A DNA stretch of 64,000 nt from Daphnia carinata (taxonomy: Eukaryota > Arthropoda > Branchiopoda > Diplostraca > Daphniidae): the NCBI RefSeq assembly GCF_022539665.2, contig NC_081338.1:7924446-7988445 (forward strand), in the 5' to 3' direction. Position numbers and translations under genes: made by a program. Numbering within the stretch: the stretch's first letter is position 1; each line of letters starts with the position of its first letter. The notes under the pieces were generated by a model. The model was not told the DNA's origin. It did no database searches and saw nothing but the letters and a program-made list of their open reading frames with translations. This document shows positions 51,901 through 59,636 of this stretch, one piece after another.

Positions 51901-53935
51901 TCGACCCGTCATTATCGAGGAGATCAAAGTGTTTGAAACGGAAGCGGCCATTACTAACCTGCGGGTTATTCCGCAAACGGAAACGACTGGACCACGACTC
52001 ATCGTCGTATCCAATGACGAAATTCAAACCATCCCGCTTCACCGTTGCTACACCGACAGCGTCATCACCTGCAGGTGGGTGTTTATGTTATCTGATGATG
52101 GTAGTTCTTTTTTTTTTCCTGCTTTGTTGTTCTATCGATCTGTCATATTGCCATTCGAGACTTTTGACCTGATGGATTATCGTTTTTGTTCGCTTGCAGT
52201 GAATGCGTGGCTCTGCAAGACCCCTATTGTGCATGGAACGCCGCCACTTCCCGTTGCGTCACCGTAGCATCAGTCGCACCTACCGCCCAATCTGGACTTA
52301 TCCAAAGCATTTTTACGGGATATTCTGATCAGTGTCCGGATAATGGTAAAAACAAACAAGTGCCCTCAAACTTTATTTTCTATCATACGACTAATGTTCC
52401 ATTGTTTTTTTTTTTTGTTTTTTTTTTTATGTTCTAAAAACAGCTATCGTTAAAACGAAAAACAGGACGCCATCATCACCATCGGCCGAAACAGTTGGTA
52501 AGCATTTTCGATTATCTAAATTGTTTTTGGCTGTTTTGTACCTTCCTAGTTTCAGTTGCTTTTTTTTTTAGCTCAGTTTGCATTAGTTTTGGCCCTTTGT
52601 CTCCTTTGTCTGTTTTTTTTCGTTGTTTTGTGACGTTTGGGTTGTTGCGTCTTGTGTGTGTGTGTGTAGTTACCGAGGAGCCGCTGTGCGCCCCGTGTCA
52701 ATGTCCCTGTGCGACGGCGGCGGCGGAATCGGCGACGGAAGGTTTGATCCCCAGCACGACCGCCACCTCTGACAGCACTACCACTGGTAGCAGTACCTCT
52801 AGTACCACCAGCACTTCCACCACCGTTTCTTTAAGTAGCACCACCTGGCCAAGTCCCCGCCGTACGCATCAGGGTCAGTCCTCATCAAACTTTATCGTTT
52901 CTGCTTATCGCTAGACGGCACGGCTTTTTTATTTGTTTTTTATTTATTTTTTTGTTTGGTTCCGGCTGCTTCATCCGCACTTTATGTTTTCTCCTGTATG
53001 ATATTTTTTAATTCTCGCTGGGAAGGGCGGGTGAGAGAGCGCATTAGAATGAAAGCATGCTTATTACCATCGATAAATTGGCGTTTCTACATTTGTCATA
53101 ACCCGAATTAAATTTCAAAAGTGTGGCTATTGACAAGCGATTTATTTGTCTGTATACATAATAGGGTTAGACGTGGAATTAGAGACGAACGTGATAGTGG
53201 AGGAAGGCGATCGTAAGAGGCCCTTCATAGATCCTGGCCACGACGTCTTTGACGACAACGTCATCAACGCTGCAGGTGAGCCTGGGATTCAGTAGTCGAA
53301 CTGACATGCCCGATATCTCGATTTAAAATGACAAAACCAACGAAACCAACGCGAACTTGAATCACTTCCTTAGACAACTTTTGCGTTAAAGATCTTGACT
53401 TCAATTACCTCCTCTCCAAAACCATAGACGGCCCTACCTTGTAGCACGCAGACTCTTCATAATTTCAAATCGTCTTTTTTCTATGATCAACTGAAAAAAA
53501 AAAAAATAAGATATGAATTTAATGGAATTAATTTTTCCGATTTCAGGTCCTAAAGTGGGCGCTTCCCAGTCATCGTTCGGTATCTACACGGCGGAAACAT
53601 TCACAATCGCCGTGGTTGTTTCGTGCTTCGCATCGCTAATTGTGGGCTTCCTCAGTGGCTTGATGTTTTCACGTCGATGCAAAATTGGCGATTCTTTCGC
53701 GTCGTCATCGGGCGGTTTTAGTGGAGCGCCATACCTTGAACAGAGGAGATTAAGCAGGCTCAACGAGACAAATGGATCGTGCAACGAGCCAAGTAAAATG
53801 AACAATTTCGTTGACAGTCTCAACAGCGCCGTTCTTAAAATGGCCAATGAGAAAAACAATGCCAACACTAATAATACCACGAGCACGCTTGACCTGAAGC
53901 CGGCTGTTCAAAAAGTCAAAAAGACTTACGTTTGA
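36691..53935 (+). CDS. Sema1a: Class-1 transmembrane semaphorin (Sema1a-like), 17 coding exons
   Basis: Axon-guidance ligand/receptor of the neuronal surface; in insects the partner of Plexin A. Coding exons: 36691-36901, 48530-48626, 48772-48823, 49672-49734, 49894-50001, 50097-50184, 50274-50378, 50465-50553, 50635-50776, 51145-51299, 51456-51649, 51760-52074, 52200-52345, 52444-52497, 52670-52873, 53165-53275, 53547-53935. All introns are GT..AG and the phases close to 2,523 nt, 840 residues. Order: signal region (~1-57), sema domain (~85-540), PSI (~540-588), Ser/Thr-rich stalk (~607-674), one transmembrane helix (~731-755) and an ~86-residue tail. Diagnostic motifs include [50 protein letters not shown] and VPEPRPGQC. 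No immunoglobulin domain follows the PSI, as expected for class 1. Sema1b is the alternative name, less likely from these motifs. Exon 1 is the least certain part. Confidence 0.94.
36902..48529 (+). other. Semaphorin intron 1 (11.6 kb)
   Basis: Donor GTAAGC and acceptor AACATGTAG preceded by a long T tract. The intron is far longer than the other fifteen (81-848 bp), a common place for enhancers in developmental genes. It contains homopolymers, (CT)n at about 39,071-39,091, (GT)n near 37,979-37,995 and 43,271-43,289, C runs, and blocks of ordinary complexity at 44,760-45,110, 46,220-46,410 and 46,975-47,510. The last of these is antisense and protein-like and is listed separately. No conserved exon of the semaphorin is missing, because exons 1 and 2 join in frame. 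Confidence 0.65.
46977..47508 (-). pseudogene. Antisense protein-like block in semaphorin intron 1, family unknown
   Basis: On the minus strand two consecutive open segments have ordinary, charged protein composition in an otherwise homopolymer-rich intron. The first (47,508 down to 47,326, 60 codons and a TAA) is Glu/Arg-rich with runs such as [11 protein letters not shown] and [11 protein letters not shown]. The second (47,258 down to 46,977, 93 codons) begins at an ATG and includes [18 protein letters not shown]. Between and within them are stops and a T-rich 36-base insert with GT..AG ends at about 47,145-47,180 (too short for a normal intron), so a decayed gene copy or a nested gene with unresolved splicing are both possible. 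I do not recognise the family. Confidence 0.25.
49367..49389. repeat. (TG)n microsatellite in semaphorin intron 3
   Basis: Perfect TG run within the 848-base intron between exons 3 and 4. Confidence 0.85.
49735..49893 (+). other. Semaphorin intron 4 with A-run instead of polypyrimidine tract at its acceptor
   Basis: The acceptor of exon 5 is an AG at the end of an 11-base A run, preceded by TTGACTAACCG, which supplies a good branch-point motif (CTAAC). The usual pyrimidine tract between branch point and AG is absent. The next AG, after GATTGTC, would delete the conserved DDCQ residues, so the A-run acceptor is the one that keeps the family signature. Confidence 0.75.
50955..50984 (+). other. 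Strong RNA hairpin in semaphorin intron 9
   Basis: Arms CGGGCTCGTTTG and CAAACGGGCCCG flank a 6-base loop, giving twelve consecutive pairs, one of them G-U. It lies about 180 bases into the 368-base intron between exons 9 and 10, in a homopolymer-free stretch. It could influence splicing of exon 10 or be a remnant of a small mobile element; it is too short for a microRNA precursor. Confidence 0.6.
52200..52345 (+). other. Semaphorin exon 13: PSI domain
   Basis: Codes the cysteine-rich plexin-semaphorin-integrin module with the diagnostic core [13 protein letters not shown] and a final CPD. The first PSI cysteines lie at the end of exon 12 ([11 protein letters not shown]). It sits directly after the propeller and before the stalk, the usual class-1 order. 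Confidence 0.92.
52444..53275 (+). other. Semaphorin exons 14-16: extracellular stalk, three symmetric phase-1 exons
   Basis: Exons of 54, 204 and 111 nt link the PSI domain to the membrane. Exon 15 codes a cysteine cluster (CAPCQCPC) followed by a Ser/Thr-rich mucin-like run of about 45 residues; exon 16 is acidic ([20 protein letters not shown]). All three begin and end in phase 1, as do the flanking exon ends, so any one or all could be skipped without changing frame. The exon 15 acceptor is preceded by a (TG)n tract instead of a plain pyrimidine tract. The stalk is the least conserved part of class-1 semaphorins. Confidence 0.85.
53547..53935 (+). other. Semaphorin exon 17: transmembrane helix, cytoplasmic tail and stop
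   Basis: A single hydrophobic segment ([20 protein letters not shown]) is followed by the stop-transfer residues SRRCK and an ~86-residue Asn/Ser-rich tail. The protein ends KKTYV; T at -2 and V at 0 fit a class-I PDZ ligand. The stop codon is TGA at 53,933-53,935. Confidence 0.92.
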
Positions 53936-54620
53936 TTTGTTTCATCTCTACGGATCACCACCTTCTCCATGTGGTAACTGTTCGGTCACCCGTCGTGGGC
54001 AACTCGTGCAGATCTTGAATCAACGAGAAGGAATATGGATTCATAATTTAATCTGAATGAAATATATATATATATTTTTTAAGATGTAAAAGAGTATCAT
54101 ACACATTGTTGCCAAAGTTTGTATACATCCGGCAGCGGCGGAGATAATCAGCATGTTGTACAGTCGATTGTTGAAAAAAAAAATGATTGTTCCCGATTAA
54201 ATGAATTTTGATATCGCATGTAAATACCAGATTCACTCCATTACGATTCACCCCATGTTCCCACGTTTTCTTTTGTTTGATGGGTTTCCATTTGCTCATT
54301 GTCACTCTCATCAAGTGCCTGCATGTAATTGTATGTAAAATCCAGCTATGGTAAACGCGCATTCTTGTCCTGCCCTATTCAAAATACTCTTCCGGTCAAG
54401 AGTGACAGCGCTTCATCCCACCCGTCGTCCGCAACCACCGCATCATCACCGTTTCCCCCATATTTAAACGACAATTGCCCTGTCCCCATCAGAGTAAATT
54501 CATCTTCCATTGACATCCATCTGAAATTTGTTTGTAAAACTTTATACAGCCGTTATTGCATGCGTTGATGCTAAAAACGTCAACTACGTGACAGAAATAA
54601 ATACAACTTTGAATGTCTCC
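53936..54620 (+). promoter_or_regulatory. Semaphorin 3' untranslated region with poly-A signal
   Basis: The stretch after the stop has no further exon. The first good AATAAA is at 54,596-54,601, followed by T-rich sequence, so the transcript probably ends near 54,620. It contains an (AT)n run near 54,063-54,075. The outer inverted-repeat element begins about 120 bases further on, so the gene appears intact at its 3' end. Confidence 0.5.
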
Positions 54621-55015
54621 GTCCTCTACTGCATATTACAGTGTCATAAAACTAATGCGATACTCGCCATAGTTAATTTCGACAATCGGACTGCATACTA
54701 CTTCGTATCAGGAAAATCGGAACATAGGACACGTCGTCCCTACTCACATAGCACCGGGCTGTCGTTAAAACATCCCGAGGATGTCCGATCGTCCCGAGTG
54801 AGGAGATCCCGAGGAGCTCTTTAGGTAATATTTAAGACCCCTTCCTTTCGTCCAAATGTAAGGGACTAGTAGTATCTTTAAGATAACTTTCAAGACAATC
54901 TGCGGACAAATTTAAGTTTTCATTTTGATGCATGAAAGACGTTCATGACGATGTTGTTTTACATGGGCGAATTCCCAAAAATATTTTATAGTTGCCTTTA
55001 AGAGTTCCGTAGTTA

Positions 55016-55747
55016 CCCTAGTAGCACATCGGCACCGTTTTGGCACCGTTGCTAAAACGGCTGTGGCTAGGATCGAACTCGGGTCTCCCACACCACAGTC
55101 GGATGTTCTTTCCACTGGACCATTGTATTCATGTTACAACTTATATTTCCGAACAATATAAATAGAAATCTAGAAAAATACTTAAGTTTTTTTCGACAAC
55201 AGGTCAAAAACAGAATTTAAAAAACCTAAAGATGAAGTCAAAATTAAGTTAAACTTTCGTTCCCTCAAAAGCAATTAAACCAATTATGCTAAATGTTTTT
55301 TATTTTCAAACTTAAGTATGATTTGTTAATTTTTTTAAGAAAATGAATTATTTAAGATTAAAGTCCTATCATAACTAATGCTTGTTTTAAGCATTTCTTA
55401 TGCTAAATAATATATATTTTCCTAACTCCCACTTTTCTAGCTCTCTTTTTTTTTTAAAGCGCAAGTTTAATTTTAAGGTGCTGAAACCACCCCCCAAAAC
55501 TCAAGCTAACCTAATAAACGTATCCCATTTTTAATGAGCACAACATTTAAATGATGCTGCTTTGATGACGATTTCATGCCTTAAACGTGTGTCGGCTCTC
55601 TCCGTCATCTGCGGAAGGTTACCCTTTTCATACCCGCCTTGAGGATGCCTTAGTATCCTGCAAACGGGTACCATTTTGGTGCCGTTTTGATGCCTGAAAT
55701 CGGTGCGGATGCCTTTCCGGTATGTACGGCACCGCGTGCTACTAGGG
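55016..55747. mobile_element. Non-autonomous TIR DNA element (inner, nested), TA target duplication
   Basis: The ends CCCTAGTAGCAC (55,016) and GTGCTACTAGGG (to 55,747) are a perfect 12-bp inverted repeat, extended imperfectly by GGCACCG/CGGTGCC motifs. TA lies outside each end (55,014-55,015 and 55,748-55,749). The 732-bp element lies wholly inside the larger TIR element, so it inserted later. It carries a tRNA-like sequence next to its left end and short GGCACCGTTTT-type direct repeats at both ends. No transposase is encoded. Confidence 0.65.
55060..55130 (-). tRNA. tRNA-like sequence (degenerate), inside the nested TIR element
   Basis: On the minus strand an A-box-like TGGTCCAGTGG (55,112-55,122) is followed 31 bases later by a B-box-like GAGTTCGATCC (55,070-55,080), the spacing of a tRNA gene. 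The centre resembles a His (GTG) anticodon region. T-stem pairing is poor, so this is not a working tRNA; it is a tRNA-derived repeat or pseudogene with a possible internal RNA polymerase III promoter. Confidence 0.45.
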
Positions 55748-56446
55748 TATGGATCACGACGTCCCAGAGAATGGAAAATGACGCCCAAATGCATAGAAAA
55801 TGACGTCTAAAGTATGGTTAAAGACATCTAACAGACGTCATAAAAAATGGAATATGACGTCAAAAACTTTACGAAAATATGAGGCCTAAAATGGTAACAA
55901 GAGTCCACATCATTACATGACAAGTAATATATTCTTGAATTAGCAGTGTACATCAACACATTGCGGGGCCATACGGCCAATACAGGATCAAGTAAATAAA
56001 TAGGGACATGTAAAAAAGCATCACGATTTGTTTGCTGTACTTTGCACGTTTCGGACGTCAGGTTTCAACAATTCTTCTTCGAAATGTTGGAAGTCTTCTT
56101 TCGTTTTCAAAGAAGTCCGACAATAAAGAAACAATGAATTTTGATTGTTTTATGTTCATTTTCGCGCAATAACTGATGATATGTTTTTTACGCTGTGTAT
56201 ACCCCTTAAAAATAGACTGAGAGGCGACTTAAATTTTCGGGTATAGGCGTCTACAAGGCATCTCAAAAACACCCAACAGACGTGTAGAGCACATTTAAAA
56301 GACTTCTTTCAGATATTTTAAGACGTCTAGAAAACACCTGCATTTTGCCTTTAACTTCACTGATAAAGCTGTAGGAAATTCGCCCTATCTAGACGTCTTA
56401 ACGACACCTTCTTCTGATCCCGTTTTTCTCTTCAACAATTGTCCTG

Positions 56447-56760
56447 AGATAGTCTGATCTTGGACGTCTTAAGAATATCTTATTTTAATCTTAGTCCTAG
56501 GTCCCGAGTTAGTCTTTCCGGGGACATCCTTAAGACATTTTTTTTTTAGCTTTCGAATCGTCTTGTCCTTAATTAAGCCTGCCTTGACGTCTTTAAGACG
56601 TCACTTTTTAGTCTTCCTATTCCGTTGACCTAAGGAAGTCCTGACCAGATATCTTTGAGACGTCCTTTTTTAGACAGAACTGTCTTTGTACCAAAGTAGG
56701 CCTGACCGGATATCTTTGAGACGGCCTGTTTTAGTCAGGGATGTCTTTCGGACTATGGGA
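56447..56760. repeat. Five-copy imperfect ~61-bp tandem array with GACGTC palindromes
   Basis: Successive units begin near 56,447, 56,507, 56,570, 56,632 and 56,693. Each carries a GAC(G/A)TC..TT(A/G)AGAC(G/A)(T/C)C-type core followed by a T run and TTTAG. The last two are clearest: CCTGACC-GATATCTTTGAGACG repeats at 61-base spacing. The third contains GACGTCTTTAAGACGTC, a palindrome of two 8-base arms. Related AGACGTCT motifs continue leftward to about 56,240. The array forms the right-hand interior of the outer TIR element. Confidence 0.6.
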
Positions 56761-57128
56761 CATCCTTGGCATATCTTACAGGCAACCCGGTGCTATGTGG
56801 GTAGCGTCAGTAAATTCATTAGTTGCCTTGCGTTTGTACAATATTCTGCACACAAAGGAGAACACCGATTTAATTTTTAAAAGCTATCTATAGGCAAAAT
56901 ATGTTAACTATTTACCTTTTTAAAATAGGGTTAGGGCGGGTTGGGCGCAAAAACCCTAAGTTGGGTTGGGTAATTTCAGTCTAATTCTAATGCCCCAGGT
57001 GTTACGGAAAATGTCTGGAAAAAATAATGTATACCCTTTTTTGTTGTACCCCCAACCCCCTCTCCTAGGCTAAGATGAAAAATAGCTAATAAACACATTG
57101 TCATCATCAACTTCACAGCGCTTCAAGT

Positions 57129-57583
57129 GGGAAAAACTTTTGCCTTACACCGAGATTTAACCACTGCTATCCGTGTCGGAATGCGAATCTATACCACGAG
57201 CTATTACTTCTTACAACAATATTGTTATAGATATCTATATTTTCGGTTTTTTCATAGAGGCTGAATGGAAAAAATTTCTATGCTATATACTACTTTATCG
57301 CTTAATCATTAAGGGGCGTAAGCGGTGAGTATCGGCTTGCGGCGCGAGAGTTCAGTGTTCCAGACTTTACATAGGATAACTATTATAAATCATTTCGTTC
57401 AGAAGTATGGTGTGTAAACAATGTACATATAAGTAGCTAAATTTCTTCCATTTAACCTCCATGAAATAAGTGATTATATGGATATCGATAAGATTTATGA
57501 AGGAGTAATAGCTCAGTTGTACATGGTGGTATTCCGAGACGGATAGCAGCAGTTCAATTCCGATATGATGCGAAATTTTTCCC
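57129..57583. repeat. Fold-back repeat with two tRNA-like arms
   Basis: The right arm (57,481-57,583, plus) and left arm (57,129-57,235, minus) are inverted copies sharing GATATC, AGTAATAGCTC, a TTCCGA-ACGGATAGCAG block and a TTTTTCCC end; a 245-base spacer separates them. Each arm reads as a tRNA-like module: the right arm has an A box TAGCTCAGTTG (57,509-57,519) and a B box GTTCAATTCC (57,552-57,561), 32 bases apart. The left arm has equivalent but more decayed boxes. It could be two SINE copies inserted head to head or one fold-back element. Confidence 0.55.
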
Positions 57584-57710
57584 GAAATATGGAATCGATG
57601 TTGACCAAAGCAGGTAATGGAGGGTGACTGTCTTTATTAGATATTGTCACACTGGACTTTACTTTGTTAAATGAATTGTATTGAACTTTAAGAATATCTA
57701 TACTTTTTAC

Positions 57711-58031
57711 TTAACTTGATGTGAAGAGAACTGTAAGAACTCTGAGGAACTGAACTAGGGTTAAAAATGTGGGGGCTTTTATACCCTCGTTAAGGATAAA
57801 CGCCCCATCTCTAGGGTTACATAAATTCAGGGAATAACTAAGTGTTAACAGATAATTTGCGTGTTGCAACTTCTTTTCAAGAGAAGCTGCATTGTACGCC
57901 ATTTGATCGTTGGTTATCACGTCATTCTCGGAAATGACAACCATATCGCTTTTCCTTCGCGACAGGTCCCCCTTCTTCAAGACAGGCGACCCGACTGTAC
58001 TAACAATCATTAAAAAGGAAATCAAGGGCAT
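57711..58031 (-). CDS. Candidate small secreted-type protein, family unknown
   Basis: An ATG-initiated frame of 106 codons on the minus strand begins with a hydrophobic signal-like stretch (MPLISFLMIVSTVGS) followed by a polar, charged region and a short C-terminal hydrophobic part, with two-thirds of the length of ordinary composition. It ends in TAA. It lies between the tRNA-like fold-back and the antisense envelope fragment, so it may be a piece of the same decayed retroelement (for instance the start of a glycoprotein) or a chance frame. No family is recognised. Confidence 0.25.
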   Translation of the reverse strand: MPLISFLMIVSTVGSPVLKKGDLSRRKSDMVVISENDVITNDQMAYNAASLEKKLQHANYLLTLSYSLNLCNPRDGAFILNEGIKAPTFLTLVQFLRVLTVLFTSS

Positions 58032-58308
58032 AACAGATTATTGGGGAAACCCGTGATTCTGAAAATCATCAAACGCTAGAAGGGAATGATTAACCATAGT
58101 AATGAGGAAGCATAGGATAGAGCAAGGTCGCTTTAGAGAGGTAAAGTGACAACTATAGTAAAAGATAGACGTACAATGAAGTGCGAACATTTCGCTTTTA
58201 TCAAAAAAGGGATTTGCTAGAACTACGGAATAATACAAGCGTAAGAAGAACGACTATAATTAGCAACTCATTTGTAGATGTGATAAAAGATAAAGAACGT
58301 TAGGATGC

Positions 58309-58894
58309 ATGAGAATTTCAACTACTGTCTTCCGTCTTCAGTTCGTTTCTTGCTTTGCTACGAGAATGTTTACGTTCGATTTTATCCTTCAAAACCTCCC
58401 CTTTGTTGAATGCGCTCTTGTGTGTTACTTTGATGGTAACTTTCCCGATTATAGGATCCGTTTTGGACATTTATCACCTTATTACCGTGCGGAGTTTTCG
58501 GTCGTGTTTACCCGAGTGTACCAAGACAATGTTCTTCTCGGACATCCCTTATTCGTCTCTGCTCTATGGTTACACGACTACTATTACAGGTAGTAATCTC
58601 TCCAAAATTTAAACTATTTCATTTCGTACTGATGTTTGTTTGTTCTTTTTTAGCATGTATCCTGGTTATGCCAGGTACAGGAACCACTTTTCACATTTTC
58701 ACGCACGTTTTCTTTGGTGGTTGGAGTCCGGGCAGGACATTTATCATCCTACACCTAGTCTCTCTGAGCTCTACGGAGAAATTTCACAAGAGGAGATGCA
58801 AGCCAGGGAAGATGCCCGGCTTATTCGCTTAAACGCCGCGGCTGAGGAAAACAACACTGAAGACGACGATCTTTTAGATTTTGATGAAGAGTGA
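58309..58894 (+). CDS. Candidate two-exon protein with acidic C-terminus, family unknown
   Basis: Exon A 58,309-58,589 (ATG start) and exon B 58,654-58,894 join across a 64-base intron with donor CAG|GTAGTA and acceptor TTTTTTAG, giving about 173 residues. The product is rich in Tyr, Phe, Trp and His (e.g. FHARFLWWLESGQDIYHP) and ends in an acidic run (NNTEDDDLLDFDEE). The intron length and sites look genuine, and exon B has no homopolymer artefacts. A start further upstream is possible because a CAG acceptor-like site lies inside exon A. No known domain was recognised; it could be a host gene or part of a transposon. Confidence 0.4.
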
Positions 58895-58981
58895 TTGTAC
58901 ATTTTTTCTGACGATAATAATTTTTCACTTCTTTCACTAAGCAGTTGTTTCTCTGTTTTCTTACTCACTAGCATCACTAAC

Positions 58982-58995
58982 AATTTTTCCTTTTT
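58982..58995 (-). promoter_or_regulatory. Possible polypurine tract and 3' LTR start of an antisense retroelement
   Basis: Read on the minus strand, AAAAAGGAAAAAT overlaps the stop codon of the envelope fragment and is followed at once by TGTTAGTGATGC, the arrangement expected of a polypurine tract and the first bases of a 3' LTR. The far end of that LTR could not be identified. Confidence 0.3.
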
Positions 58996-59636
58996 AGAGA
59001 TTTTCAGATTCCATTTCGTTCCTCCCGGGGTCTCCGGGTGGAGCGGCGTCGCACCTCTCATGAGCAATAAGACGCTTATGAAGTGTGTAGACTTTAATCA
59101 CTAGGAACACTATTCCGCACATTAGAAGAATGTTGCCAGCCACTAACTCGTAAGGATAACGAGTACGGTAAAACTCTTTTTCTTTTTCTTTTTCCATGAT
59201 TAAGTTATGGATTTGTTCTCCAGTCATTTCAGATGACAACGTCGCTTGTGCGTTGCGATGGAGCAGCTGGCTGATAATGTCTACAGACGAACCATTTTCT
59301 CTCGGAAGCTCGACGAAAGTGTGCTTTTTGCCATCAGCTTCTTGGACATCTTGTGCAAAGATTTTTACTGATGGTAGAACAACTGTTTGTAGTTTTGGCG
59401 CCGTTACGCTTCCTTCCATGCTGGTTGGGAATACCCATTCTTCGGTTCGAGCGGTGCATCCCAAAGGTACTTGAAGCATTCCTACAGCTGGTAAAGTTGT
59501 TGTTCTCAAAGGTGGCTGCTCTCCTCCTGCTGGACATGAGAATACAATTTCGTGCGGCTTCGTTGCTGAGTAGACCCATTGGTTGGATCCTGTCACCGAT
59601 TTGATCGGTGGGGTTAGAACCCGGTAGAGGGCTCCC
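58994..59636 (-). pseudogene. Retroviral-type envelope glycoprotein fragment (C-terminal part)
   Basis: The minus-strand frame codes about 215 residues with the layout of the C-terminal half of an LTR-retroelement envelope: a conserved-looking cysteine pair spaced by about 23 residues, a membrane-proximal region, a basic/charged segment, one transmembrane helix of about 22 residues (NILLMCGIVFLVIKVY core) and a short tail. The cysteine/glycine pattern recalls the baculovirus-F-like envelopes of insect errantiviruses, by inference. The N-terminal part and any pol gene are missing because the sense-strand BEL LTR begins at 59,637. The frame stays open into the LTR to about 59,777, probably by chance. 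It is truncated and so unlikely to be functional. Confidence 0.55.

Larger units (their letters stand above)
48530..52074 (+). other. Semaphorin exons 2-12: sema (beta-propeller) domain
   Basis: Eleven exons code residues ~71-540. The propeller begins at [18 protein letters not shown] and carries a conserved N-glycosylation site (NHNST), the DFSG-DPLIY strand, [16 protein letters not shown], the [16 protein letters not shown] block, SAICAY and the late [13 protein letters not shown] strand, ending before the first PSI cysteine pair. These are characteristic semaphorin signatures; the domain mediates homodimerisation and plexin binding. Exons 4, 5 and 7 have lengths divisible by three and symmetric phases, so could be skipped without a frameshift, but they code core propeller strands. 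Confidence 0.93.
54743..56801. mobile_element. Non-autonomous TIR DNA element (outer), TA target duplication
   Basis: The left end CTCACATAGCACCGGGCTG and the inverted right end CCCACATAGCACCGGGTTG match at 17 of 19 positions, and similarity continues inward through a GGATGTCC motif. Both ends are flanked by TA (54,741-54,742 and 56,802-56,803), consistent with a TA target-site duplication as made by Tc1/mariner-type transposases. The interior has no transposase-like frame; it contains the nested element at 55,016-55,747, GACGTC-bearing repeats and the ~61-bp array. Without the nested insert it is about 1.3 kb. The superfamily is inferred only from the TA duplication. Confidence 0.65.

Noticed and set aside
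57313-57362. Third tRNA-like sequence between the fold-back arms
   Set aside because: Only weak A-box and B-box resemblance (GAGTTCAGTGTTCC) and no pairing support.
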